NCBI GenBank assembly: GCA_900175165.2
Contig: FWWN02000610.1
Coordinates: forward strand, 90,235-154,234
Source: Rhizomucor pusillus
Lineage: Eukaryota; Mucoromycota; Mucoromycetes; Mucorales; Lichtheimiaceae
DNA: 64,000 nucleotides
Direction: 5' to 3'
In this document: in pieces, positions 28,701 to 40,599 of the stretch
Layout of the letters: the number at the start of each line of letters is the position of its first letter
How positions within the stretch are numbered: the stretch's first letter is position 1
Translations under genes and position numbers: made by a program
The notes under the pieces: model-generated
What the model saw: the letters and a program-made list of their open reading frames with translations, nothing else
What the model was told of the DNA's origin: nothing
Databases searched by the model: none

Positions 28701-29241
28701 CCTAGAAAAAAAGTTTTCATCCCGTTAGGAGGGCTGCCAGTCTGTTGATCTCGCAACAGCGTCGCATGAATTGATTGAGTGTGTAGATAATTTCCATATC
28801 AAGAAACACAGGTTCACTCTGCGATTCTCCTACCTGGTTGCAGAAAAATATTGTACAGCTGCTGCTCGCAATAACTCCAACGACTAGCCCTAGGAGACTT
28901 TGCAATTATCTTTCTGCGGTTGCGAAAATAATGTAATTTGCAAATATTCAGGTACGGTGCAGTTTAAAGTGTGAGCGGCTTTTGAGCAACGTTACACAGT
29001 CGGACTCGTGGAGAACGGTTATGACAAGCTCTCTCAATTGGGGACAAGGCCAGCAGTTGCCTTGCGCAATAACCAATGCAACGGCCTGTCCTATTTCGCT
29101 ATCAATCGGGACCCACTGGCTGGATGAACTAGCAATGCATCTGATGCCAAACCGCCCAGATTCACCATGACTGAAAGTTTCTGTGAGAAAGGATATGCAA
29201 GAGTGAACAAAGTTTTTGTAAGAGCCATGCACGCACGGCAA
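25750..29241 (-). pseudogene. decayed unidentified coding region
   Basis: About 3.5 kb of minus-strand sequence with many protein-like stretches broken by stops and frame changes. One frame from about 28075 to 27590 reads through GGAVDPSAYNPSRGLF, then FEALLESLLLISTLLIFEQL, and on to TPWADVINQFAQTYKKIRQL. It is interrupted by in-frame TGA, TGA and TAG and ends at TAG. Adjacent frames stay open over 27752-27399 and 27634-27134. Other pieces lie at 28710-28550, 28400-28310, 26800-26600 and 26250-25990. The order and strand are consistent, as expected for one large gene (or two) that has lost function. Some breaks may be introns. I cannot name the protein. No reverse transcriptase, integrase or transposase motif is visible. 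Confidence 0.5.
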
Positions 29242-29384
29242 ACTGGGGGGTGCGGCAGGTGGGATCGTTGTTCCGAAGAACAGAGTGGCCCTTCTCTCTT
29301 TCCCTTTTACCTTCGCTGATTCCAGCCGCTTACAACTCCGTTTCCTTTCTTTTACACTCTGTCCTCATTGTCAATAGACCCCTC

Positions 29385-30689
29385 ATGTCGCAAGTCAAGG
29401 CCCCTCCTACACCTACGCCAGTGCAGCCACCCCACGCGACCTCGCACGGGCAACCACAAGCTCTCTCCCCTCCTACCCGAATAACAACTCGCAGAAGCAG
29501 CAGATCTGCTCATTCCACTATGGCAACCAACAACAATAGCAAGGACTCAGCTCACGACTCTTCCTCCACCGCAGAGGAAGTTACGTCTCCTGAAAGCACC
29601 ACCAGCGGGGTGACCACTCGTTCAAAGTCCATGGATACGCAAGCAACAAAGGACACACCCAATCCTCCCGATCCGATTCAGCAAGATACCAAGAAGAAAA
29701 CCAACACATCCAAACTAATCTCGTTGCGCAAGCGCTCTGCCAAGCAATCTTCTGCATCCCCTACTACCCCGATCCCATCTTCTGTCCCTACATTGAGAGC
29801 ATCCAAGGCATCTTCTACCCGCGCCGCAAAGCGGATCGACGCACTCGCTCCTCGTGCCAGCGTCCGACGAAAACGAAAAGAACCGTCAGACGGCCATGCT
29901 CCCGACATCGACGCTGAACACAAACGCCAAAGGTAAGTCGCCCTTTGGCACCCCCCGGAAATCTTTGTATCATCCAAGAATCTCAACTTGGCCAACAAAC
30001 AACAAAAGGCTCGCCGAGCTTGATGATTTTGAAAAGAGCATTCTGGACGGAAGCCATCCAGAATATCAAGAACACATGAATAAGATACAGAAAAAGCGAC
30101 AAGACAGAATCGCTGTAGCCGAAGGTTTATACAAATATCAAGTCCAAAATTATCAGAGCGCGTTCGAAGCAACCAAAAAGGCTGCCTTCGACAGATTCTA
30201 CGTAAGTTGTTTATTGCACATTTGCCTTTTTTGACACTTTTCTTTTTTGTTCTTAACAATCGTGGACGCTATCCCTCTTTTAGGAACAAAAGAGGAATTT
30301 GCGGCTTAAATTGATCCATGAAATACAAACCAAGATCAAGTTGCTTGAGCAAGAATTCAATTTGACTCAGGATTATGGTATGTTTACCTATTCAGCTATT
30401 TCCCTTCATTATTTATACACACACTGTCCCTAGAAACATATGCCTCCGACGACGAAGATCGACAGAATCGGCTCATTGAATGGGTGCCACCAAGTCGACA
30501 TGCATCAATCTATATCCTTTTCATTAACATGATTGCTCTGTGACCTTGTATATTGTCATTTACTTTCAGTCCTTAACCAGCTGACTAACACACTCAGAAC
30601 CGATAGGCTTATCACAGCAGGAAATTGATTCTGACCTTGATTTTGCACGAAGGAAAAAACCCTCCGTGGCGCGCAAACTGATGCCTTGA
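29385..30689 (+). CDS. SDS3-like subunit of the Sin3/Rpd3L histone deacetylase complex
   Basis: Exons 29385-29932, 30009-30201, 30284-30377, 30434-30511 and 30586-30689 sum to 1017 nt (338 residues). The N-terminal half is Ser/Thr/Pro-rich and basic, with nuclear-localisation-like clusters (RRKRKEP, KHKRQR). The Sds3-like domain begins at about residue 184: LAELDDFEKSILDGSHPEYQ, a basic helix, LYKYQVQNYQSAFEATKKAA, FDRFYEQKRNLRLKLIHEIQ and IKLLEQEF. Sds3/BRMS1-family proteins dimerise by coiled coil and hold the deacetylase on Sin3 (family knowledge). The last intron is not GT-AG: it starts ATATCCTTTT and ends AC, with a U12-type branch sequence. Only that splice joins the frame, and the total is then divisible by three. 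Confidence 0.85.
30512..30585 (+). other. U12-type AT-AC intron in the SDS3-like gene
   Basis: A 74-nt intron. The 5' site ATATCCTTTT at 30512-30521 matches the minor-spliceosome AT-AC consensus. TCCTTAAC at 30570-30577 is a perfect U12 branch sequence. The 3' end AC at 30584-30585 lies about 10 nt after the branch adenosine, the expected spacing. No GT-AG alternative was found that keeps the downstream frame (PIGLSQQEIDSDLDF) open. An AC six bases further on would also keep phase. Confidence 0.78.
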
Positions 30690-31333
30690 AAATCATCATC
30701 ATCATCATCATCATCTATATCTTTTACTGTAGTTACATATATGAAGCTGTGAACTAAAAATACCCATTTTTAATATCTTTTCTCCTACTTTTCGCTGGCA
30801 GTATATATATATAACAGGCGTGTCTTGTGTTTATTCCCGGGGAATGAACATTATGTACATACATGCACGCAGCTGTATGACAGTTGACTTTAAATAGAAA
30901 ATACAATGGATGTCTCACAGGAGAAAATCATTTACCATAATTGGTATAAGCATTTGACATGGAATAAGAACCAACAAGAATCTGTAAGCGCACATTTGCT
31001 ACAAACTCATGTATTCTTATAAACATGCTCTCATTTTCATTTCACCATGCAGCAACGGCTGTCAGAAAGTGATTCTATTTGAAGTAAATGAGTAAATTCC
31101 ATATCGTTTGTACCTAGAAGCTTACTTGGTTGTTCATTCCATAATTAATCGCGTAATCTAGAGCTATCGTGGCTGTACCGCGGCGTATTGTGTATGTTAG
31201 TTAAAATATGCAAACATCGCGAATTGAATGTTCACAATGTAAAGCCCTCGATCAATTTTAAGCCCTTAAATTCACAAGCCGACAACAGTCGCTAAGCGGT
31301 CTTCCGGAACGATTCATTTTCAAAGCTTGAGCG
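30690..31333. other. intergenic region with a short CAT/TCA microsatellite
   Basis: The 3' flank of the SDS3-like gene begins with about seven tandem ATC units (near 30693-30715). The rest is AT-rich and shows no supported gene. Confidence 0.5.
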
Positions 31334-32301
31334 ATGTACAGGACAGGACCAAGGTAAACATTTGGAGTAAAGAAAGCATAGGACGCCTACTAATCCTTTC
31401 CAGATATTCGAACAAACCAAAAGCGTCGGCTGCAACGCGTTGTCAGAAATGTCTCGAGTATGGTCACTATGTAAGTTACAGAGGAGATTGTGCTTTTGAC
31501 CGCGCACAGAGTTAATGACAGATTCAATGTTAGATCTTTGAATGCAAAAATACTAGACCGTACAAGCCAAGACCCACACGTACCCAGCAGCTTTCCAAAC
31601 CAATAAAACTTCAAGAGCCAGAGATTCCAGATGATCTGCTTGACCGGTAAAGTCCAGAAAAAATGATTCAACCTGGCTATTCACTAGATACTAAACTACT
31701 ACCTCAATTAGCAAAGGACTTGCTGACAGAATCCTTGCCAAGAAGAAAGAAAAGCAAAAGAAAAGGTATGCATAAGATTCCTGTAATTGTTGGCAAGAAA
31801 ATTGATTGACGTATCAAATGTTTTGATAGACGTCGTCCATCGACAAGTAGCGAGAGCAGCAGCAGCAGCAGCAGCGAAAAGAGTGACAGCGACGTCTCTA
31901 CTTCTTCATCTGGGTCTGACAGCTCAGCGTCAGATTCTGGATCTAGCACGGAATCATCGAGCAGTGAAAGCGAGAGTGAAAGCAGCAGTGAAAGCAGCAT
32001 CGGCGAGAGCAGAGACCGCGCTAGAAGCCGAAAGCGACGTGCATATAGGTCTCCTTCCCTTCCTCCAAGAAAGGAAAGAAGACGTCGATCTCCTTCAATA
32101 TCGTCCGTATCAGTCAGCAGCAGCAGCAGTAATAGTAGCTCTGTGTCCCGCTCTCCATCTCCCCCATCTCGATACCGTCGTCGCCGCTCACCAAGCAGTA
32201 GCAGAAGCCGCAGCAGAAGCAGTGGCAGTCGTAGCTCTCGCTCATCTTCTCGCTCTCCATCCATTTCACGCCGCCGCCGCCGTCGCAGCCCAAGTTACTA
32301 A
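31334..32301 (+). CDS. ZCCHC10-like CCHC zinc-knuckle protein with SR-rich tail
   Basis: Five exons, 31334-31353 (20 nt), 31404-31470, 31534-31646, 31712-31765 and 31830-32301, sum to 726 nt (241 residues). The N-terminus MYRTGPRYSNKPKASAATRC leads into a CCHC knuckle, CQKCLEYGHYIFEC (CX2CX4HX4C), followed by RPYKPRPTRTQQL. This is the conserved block of ZCCHC10 proteins. The remaining 150 residues are a Ser-rich acidic stretch, then Arg-Ser dipeptides ending RRRRRRSPSY, typical of splicing-related SR-like proteins. RNA binding in the nucleus is inferred from domain content. The start was chosen because the 20-nt first exon splices in phase into the family N-terminus. Confidence 0.85.
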
Positions 32302-32581
32302 TTCAGTTGTAATGAATTACCAAACATTGTTAGAGATTCAAAATAAAAAATGGACAGCAGCGTGTGTCAAATGCAACGATTCAAATTCATGAGACCGAAC
32401 ATGAAAATATGGTTTCGACTTATGAGGAATTTACATGCCTGAAAGGTGAGTACCCCGGACTCCCGGATACAAATAGTCAGACCTCGACAATGCAAAAGAA
32501 CGCCGCAACCGAGACTAGATTTAAGGTTTCTGCTCCGCGACATCGTTCTTCTTTCTTTCACCTCCTTCCATTCTACGCGTA

Positions 32582-34940
32582 ATGACTGTCAATACTACCG
32601 ACCGCGTTTCTGCGCTGCGTGCGCTAATGAAGTCTCCAGAATACGGCGTCGATGCCTTGTAAGCTTTACACAGTCCCTGGTCTCAATGAAATGGCGGTCC
32701 TCATTGTTGATTGCACACAGCCTTATCCCTTCCGAAGATGCTCACCAGGTACAGCTTGAGTCCTAAAACCCACAGGAAACATATTGAGTTGCGCTCGATA
32801 GAGTGAATATATCGCTGATTGCGACAAACGTCGGCATTGGATTTCTGGTTTTACTGGCTCGGCTGGTACGCAAAAGCATGCTCATCTAGTATCCATGTCA
32901 TTTTCTCACGCTCTCTTGATTTCAGGCTTTGCGATTGTGTCTGCAAAAGAAGCTGCCTTGTTCACTGATGGAAGATATTTCCTGCAAGCATCCGAGCAGC
33001 TCGATTCAAACTGGACATTGATGAAACAGGGGTTGCCAGGCGTACCTACGTGGCAAGAATATCTAGTGAAGGTACGATGGAAAAAAACTACTGCTACGAA
33101 AACGGTGACGATTAATACGAGCGCGATTGAGTAGAATTTGCCTCGAGGCTCAAAGATTGGTCTTGATCCTTGCTTAATTACTGCATGTAAGGATTTCATG
33201 CACAACAGCACTGGAATTGTATTAAACATAGGGCAATGTAGCCGATGCTCATCAACTGCAAACAAGTCTGAAGACAGTCGAATCCTCGCTCGTTCCTATC
33301 CATGAGAACCTTGTCGACAAAGTATGGGGTAAAGAGCGCCCGGGACCTCCCATGGATCCAGTCTTCGTCCATCCCATAAAATTTGCTGGTACGTATTTGG
33401 GCAATCGACACAGACCGATTATCAAAAATGGTAATTGAATCCTTTTAAGGCAAATCGCATACCGAAAAGCTGGAAGCCGTACGGAAACACATTACTGAGA
33501 AAGATGCCCACGGCATCATTGTATCTGCCCTGGACGAAATTGCCTGGCTCTTCAACTTGCGTGGCTCGGATGTAGAATGCAACCCCGTCTTCTATTCATA
33601 TGCCATCGTCACCAAGGATGACGCCATCCTGTACGTAGAACCTTCTAAAGTTACAGATGAAGTTAAGCAACACCTTGGCGACCAAGTGACTTTGAAACCA
33701 TACTCTGCGGCATTCGATGATCTCCGCCAACTCAAAGAAACGCTTACGCGATCCGGCAAAAAACTCTTGACAAACCCAAAGACAAGCTTAGCCGTTGAAG
33801 TCGCTGTTGGCGAGGTGCGTGTGTGTCTGCGTGCGCTTGTTGGTGTTTCAATGCCTAAATTATTCCATAGTCCAATGTATTGGAGGAACGCTCGGTGATC
33901 AACGATGCCAAGGCTATCAAGAACGAGGCAGAGCTTAATGGCATGCGCGAATGCCATCTTCGTGACGGCGCAGCACTTGTGCGATTCTTTGCATGGTTGG
34001 AGAAACAATTGGCATCTGGAGTGCAATTGGACGAGGTGGATGCAGCTGACCAGTTGGAGAAATTCCGTGCAGAACAGAGAGACTACGTCGGCTTGTCTTT
34101 CGATACCATTTCTGCAACCGGATCTAACGGCGCAATCATCCATTACAAGCCTGAAAAGGGTAATTGCAAGGTCATTGATCCTAAACAGATCTATCTTTGC
34201 GATTCTGGTGGACAGTACAGAGACGGCACTACCGATGTGACTAGAACTTACCACTTTGGCGAGCCCACGGCTTACGAAAAGCGCTGCTTCACTCGTGTTT
34301 TGCAGGGACACATTGCAATTGATTCTGCTGTATTCCCTAGAGGCACTACAGGTAACCATCGCTGCGGATAATCACAAATGATATCGCTTCTCCTTACATC
34401 AAGAACAGGTTATCTGTTAGATCCTTTTGCACGACATGCGTTGTGGAAAGACGGTCTCGACTTCCGTCATGGCACCGGCCACGGCGTCGGATCCTTCTTG
34501 AATGTACACGAAGGCCCTCAAGGCATTGGTGTCCGCATTGCATACAATGACACTCCTTTGGCAGCTGGCATGACACTTACGGATGGTATGTCTATTTCGG
34601 GAAACTATGATCGTAGAACACGCATATGGCTAATAATTCGGCGGCATCTCTAGAACCTGGCTACTACGAAGATGGCAAATTCGGTATTCGTATTGAGAAT
34701 ACTATCCTCGTTCGTGAGGCAAATACTCCTCACAATTTCGGTGATCGAGGATATCTTGGTTTTGAACACGTCACAGTCGTCCCTATGGGCCTGAAACTAA
34801 TTGATGTCGATTTACTTTCGCCCGAGGAAAAGAAATGGGTAAATGACTATCACGCAGAATGTCTGGCGAAATTGGAGCCCTTAGTAGCCTCAGACCCTGA
34901 TGCAGTCGCATGGTTAAAGAAAGAGACTGTGCCTATTTAA
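32582..34940 (+). CDS. Xaa-Pro aminopeptidase P (cytosolic APP1-type)
   Basis: Ten exons, 32582-32658, 32721-32748, 32802-32865, 32926-33071, 33135-33186, 33242-33388, 33450-33814, 33871-34351, 34409-34585 and 34654-34940, sum to 1824 nt (607 residues). It removes an N-terminal residue preceding proline using two metal ions. It has the three-domain XPNPEP1 layout. The N-terminal creatinase-like domain begins with the reconstructed [18 protein letters not shown] and [11 protein letters not shown]. The middle domain follows, then the pita-bread catalytic domain. Metal ligands are visible as the two Asp of [16 protein letters not shown], the His in [16 protein letters not shown], and Glu in EPGYYEDG and [11 protein letters not shown]. 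All key residues are present, so the enzyme should be active. A 28-nt exon 2 is well supported by phase. Confidence 0.95.
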
Positions 34941-35070
34941 AAGTCATTTTTGAATAAAGTCTATCTCTGTCCAAATTGAGCAGCGGAGCGGGGTGACGTT
35001 GGAGGGGGATTGCGTGTCCCTTTTGCGGCGAACTCGAAATTCACGCGTTCTTTAACACAGAGTCTTTTAA

Positions 35071-36109
<1,039 letters not shown>

Positions 36110-36312
36110 TATGTATAATTCAACAAGAATAGTCCTTTTATCAATTTATTTTCTTCGTTTTGTATGTCCTTTGGGACGCTGCATTCTTACGACGCAGGGC
36201 ATTCAGGGCCTGCATGCTCAATGAAATTGAAAATCTGCCGCCAATCCGCTCTCTTCCCTCTCTTGTCCGCGATCAAACTGATGCTCGACGAATAAATGAA
36301 TAATAATTACAG

Positions 36313-38841
36313 GCCAAACCATACACAACCATTTCAAGGTATGCAGGGTAGCTACTGGTTGTAGGATCTCGATGTTTATTTGCGTTCGACTTTGTAGTTC
36401 CCTACAATGTACCATTAATTCCATTACCTCTCCAACGTGCTGCAAGTCAAACGCCAACGAGACCTGTACTACCGCAGTACCAATCGTTGGCTCTGCGAAA
36501 TAGACCAGTTGCAGGTATGAGCGGTTCAAATATCCCAACTACAAACGCGGGTGAGTTTTGACGACACGGACAAATCGCTAGACATAGCTAACCGGTCATC
36601 AGTACCTCAATCAATTACTGTACCCTCCAGCTTACTTTACGCGGGTCTGCCACTGTCTGCAATAAATGTACCGCATTTTCCAGCTCCAGCTGTGGATTGG
36701 CGATCAACGCGGCTGGCGAGAAGTAGTCCATACATGTCTCCAGAAACCACGGCTGTTCCTGCTTCACCTGTAGCCGAAAGTTTCCAGCAGTCGCCGCAGC
36801 AACAAACAATAAGCACTCAAGAAGCCGAGATTTACGAGCGGAATAATGTGAGACTTGCACAGCTTGAAAAGGAGATGAATAACGAGTTTATGTTCGGCCC
36901 GGCATGCGATGAATTTCTGGAATGGTTGCAGGATTATCGCGCTTACAACCGAAGCAACGAACCCGCCTTAAGTAGATGCGCAGCGGTACGTATCTTGAGC
37001 TGCTGTAACCGAAAACAAGGGGTATGCTGATGGTTTCAATTGGCTCTTAGGTGGTTAGAAAGAATTATATGATGGGTAGATGGTCAGCGCTGCGAATCTT
37101 TGATACAATTTATAAATTTCAATGCATGTTGACGCCAGCCTGTGCAGGTAAATAAGTGCCTGAGTCGAAATCAAGCTTGCATGACGTTGTTAGCTAACAA
37201 GATGATGTACGTAGAAAATATCGAAAAATGGAGGAAGGAGATCCACGCACTTTGCCTGGGCCCAGACTCTGCAATCCATGCCTCTCAACAGAATCACCTT
37301 ACTGCACCGCAACTTCAGACGCCTCCCCTTACTGCGACTCCAGCTTCACCTGTTGCGAGATCGATACCGACCGCACAGCAACAAGTGCAGCAAATGCTCT
37401 CACCTCCATCATTCCCGCTACAATTTGTGCCTCACGCTCCAAATCCTACACAGCAACAGTTGCAGCAGCAGCAGCCAGTAATCCCTGCTGTTCCTGCTGT
37501 TACGCAGCCTCCATCATCAATATCCCCTAACACAAACCCCGTGGCAGAGACGAATACTTTCAAGTTTTTGTACAGAACCAACACCGCGCTTCAACCTTTC
37601 AAGCTCGTGCACGGACAAGAGGTCACTATCAGATCATTTGAAGTTAATCATGATAATTTTAAGATGCTTTGGAAAGGTGGCCACCTCAGCTATGAAAACT
37701 TACCCTTATCATACACCGTCACATGCTGGAATCCGGAAAGAGGCAATTCATTCAAGTGTGAATGGCCAGAAACTGTTACTTTGCATCTGAATGGATATGC
37801 GTTAAATTTGGAAAGAGTAAGTTCGAATCAACTATTATGTGTCACAAATCATTAATGCCGTGATTTGCAGCATCAAAAAATCCGGCCACCTAATGAACCG
37901 CCAAACACATATCGGATAATTGGCAAGGACAAACCTTTTGAACTGAACAAATTTATCATATCTGGCAAAAACGATTTTATTGTCCACCAGTATGGCTGCG
38001 CATGTGTAAGTTTTCAGCACTATTCAGATGTAATTTTGTATCGCAAGTTTATTAATGGAAACCACAGAAATTCTTTTTCTGTATATACATTTACCGACAC
38101 GAGACAAAGGAATCAGTACTGAAAAGAGTGAATTCCCAGATACTCGATCTCAAATATGGACAAGATCTGTTCAACGGGTTATTGTCGAGCTCTGGAGATG
38201 AAGATCTTGTGGTCACACAGCCAAATATCAAGATCAGTCTCAAATGTCCAATATCTTTGCAACGGATATCTCAGCCGGTTAAAGGATCAGATTGCAAACA
38301 TCCAAACGTAAGGAATTCATGAACATATACACAACTGTGGTTAATTAACATTATACTTTACCTGCAGTGTTTTGATTTGGAGTCGTTTCTGGCTGTGAAT
38401 ATTGAAAAAGATTACTGGCATTGTCCATTCTGTAACGCATACGTTACACCGGAAAAGCTGCATCGAGACAGATTCTTTGAAGAGCTTTTGCAGAGGGTGG
38501 ACAAGCATGTTGTGGAACTGGAGTTTACAGACAGTTGCGATAACTATAAAGCCACTAAAATCGAAACGCCGGATGTCGAAGCTGATGACAAGGTGGAATC
38601 GGAAACAACACCGAAACCAAGTGAACAGCAGAACGTTATCAGCCTACTCAGCGATGATGAAGAAGAAGAAGGAGAAATTTCTGAGCCGGCAGATACATTG
38701 AAACGGAAACGAAACGACCAGCCGGAAAACACTGGAAAAGGAAAGCAGCCCAAAATTGTTGGAGAGTCTTCCAAATTCGCGCCCATGTCAACCGACGAAA
38801 TTCTCAATACCCTTTATAACTCTTCACAGCGTAGCACATAA
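36313..38841 (+). CDS. MIZ/SP-RING zinc finger protein (ZMIZ/PIAS-like SUMO ligase)
   Basis: Supported exons are 36313-36338, 36398-36550, 36588-36985, 37051-37147, 37194-37816, 37871-38005, 38068-38307 and 38368-38841. The first coding exon is unresolved; the first ATG in the main frame is at 36517. The N-terminal third is Pro/Gln/Ser-rich. A PINIT-like beta domain (about 37555-38150) precedes the SP-RING: LKCPISLQRISQPVKGSDCK, then HPN-CFDLESFL and WHCPFCN. The wording is closest to ZMIZ/Tonalli-type MIZ fingers. The C-terminal tail has a SUMO-interaction motif with an acidic flank (VISLLSDDEEEEGE) and a basic nuclear signal. SUMO E3 activity in the nucleus is inferred from the fold. The 37-nt and 46-nt introns are unusually short. 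Confidence 0.82.
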
Positions 38842-39840
38842 TAGTATTATTCATATGTAAAATCATTCTACTCTTTCGTGGCAGAACATCTTTGGGTCTG
38901 CTTCGTGTAAATGTCCTATTATTCTGAAAATATGAACAAAACAAACCATGTTTTTTCCGGTAAGCGATGGTTCCGAAGAAAGGCGACTGAAGAGCATGGC
39001 CGTCTACACCTTTTCCAAAAATTAATGTCGCTGCGATTGTCGTTATGGTGTATAAATGTATTATAAAATTTCACAAAATGCGACATTACTTTTGGGAAAA
39101 GTGTATATCCATCAGGTAAAACCATGATCGTTGATATGCGACCAGAAACTGTATTTCATTATCACGACAGATTGTCGAACGACGAATATATGGATACGGA
39201 TGATTGGGAAGCCGGCTACCATGTATATTCGTAGTTGACCTATCGTATAGTCCATCCGACCATTAGATCCTGCAGAGTGCTTGGAAGGACACTGAGGGCA
39301 ATGGACTGGCATGAGGAAGATGAACGTTTTCCTGTACACTCCATTGCTCCGAACCGGCCCAAACTGTTCCGGATCTAAGACTGCGACCTATGATTGGCTC
39401 CAAACTTGTACTATAGACTGCTCTAAACTAGTCCAGGCTACTTTATGTTCATTCTCACTTTCATGTAAAGTCACTTGACGGAAGGAAGAAACCAGGATGC
39501 AGGAGACACTGAACGTTTAAGCTTTGGTAACTTTTTTACTGCAATTGAATGCAATAAAGAAAAAAATGGAATTATTCAATTACTCCTTGGCCATTCAGAA
39601 GAAGAAAGCATTATGAATTGATACTTCTTCCATGGTTTTTGCAGCAACTTGCGCGTCTAAAAGCATTTTGTGTGCATGATATAAGGGTATATTATGTCGT
39701 ACGGCGAACTACTACGGTCCTTTTTGAATTAGAATATTTGAGTGGCGGGCATATCCCAGCATCGAACTGGGAAACACGCTGACATGCAGAATGCATGGTT
39801 CACCGCTTCAAATACGGTGGCAAAACTAGGTTCAAGTCTT
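38842..39840. other. intergenic region, nothing recognised
   Basis: About 1 kb of AT-rich sequence after the MIZ gene. Open frames are short and featureless. A 17-bp hairpin with a 7-nt loop resembling a tRNA T-arm is present near 39755 (minus strand), but no full tRNA folds around it. Confidence 0.4.
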
Positions 39841-39859
39841 TATGATGCAGGTAGATGCG

Positions 39860-40590
39860 GCTTTTCCCTACGGTTAATGCACGTACTTGGAAATTTCGAT
39901 CTGGCTCATGTCAGCTTGAACACTATAGACACTACAAGTTGTATCGCACTATGCTGCGACGTATAATAATATTAGGATTTAGTTTCCTCCCCAAATGCTG
40001 CTGGTGGCGTCTGTATCAATCTCCTTGTTTCTTCTCCTAGGATCGATTCCGTGCTCGGACCGCAGACTTCGTCATTCTTATAAATATCATGGTATTCTAG
40101 TTAGTTTGCCTTGACCATCGTTTCTTCAGAGAGCTCTAGATATAAAAATGAAAAAAAGCTCGTCGAATTAGAAATCTGATGTACAGTACTCATAGTCGCT
40201 ATACTTCAGAAGAAACCATGAGTTCCCGGTTCCTTGCGGCCCTTGTTTTTGCCTGCTCGCTTTTGCTTCACCTTGCACTGCCCAATTTCCCAACGACTCG
40301 ATGTAGGGAGCCTTGGAGCGATTGTGGCCAGTTACATTGAAGAACAATGCGGAAAAGTCCTAGAATTCGACAAAGAGCTTTTTTACAATCCGTCCGAATG
40401 TGCGAAGAAGCATAGACTGATTTAGGAATACAGGCGTGTTACCATGGCAAAGCGTACAGGTAAAGTTGTGACGACTTTCATTCGAGTACAAATATCTGAC
40501 TAGACGATGTAGATGCTGCATACATTCTTTTATTTGTGATTCTGGTCTTGTTCAACAATAATGAAAACTAGGCTTTTATGCTAAGATTAA
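39860..40590 (+). pseudogene. decayed copy of small secreted cysteine-rich gene with its promoter
   Basis: This copy matches the unit at 62600-63370 (-) over about 700 bp. It has the same upstream block (GGCGTCTGTATCAATCTCCT at about 40005), a TATAAAAA box at 40141-40148 and an ATG at 40218. A hydrophobic signal-like start follows (MSSRFLAALVFACSLLLH). The mature part is in another frame (SLGAIVASYIEEQCGKVLEF, then NPSECAKK), so a frameshift separates signal from body. A second stop follows before the conserved block HGKAYRCC (about 40445-40520), which again spans a GTAAAG...TAG intron. It is read as a broken paralogue; a single-base sequence error is the alternative for the first frameshift only. 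Confidence 0.6.
40141..40148 (+). promoter_or_regulatory. TATA box of the decayed cysteine-rich gene
   Basis: TATAAAAA lies 70 bp before the ATG at 40218. It sits in a stretch aligned with the TATA region of the intact copy at 63072-63079, including a shared downstream GTA(C/A)AGTACTCA block. Confidence 0.6.
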
Positions 40591-40599
40591 GAAGTTTGG

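Noticed and set aside
31704..32264. Long minus-strand frame opposite the ZCCHC10-like gene
   Set aside because: It is the antisense shadow of the Ser/Arg repeat exon (poly-Leu/Asp/Arg), not an independent gene.
33592..34359. 255-codon minus-strand frame opposite the aminopeptidase
   Set aside because: It lies entirely antisense to well-supported exons, with no domain and no splice signals.
39745..39830. tRNA-like T-arm on the minus strand (stem CCCAG/CTGGG with a TTCGATG loop)
   Set aside because: No matching 5' acceptor strand and no anticodon arm with a proper 7-nt loop could be folded around it, so a tRNA gene is not supported.
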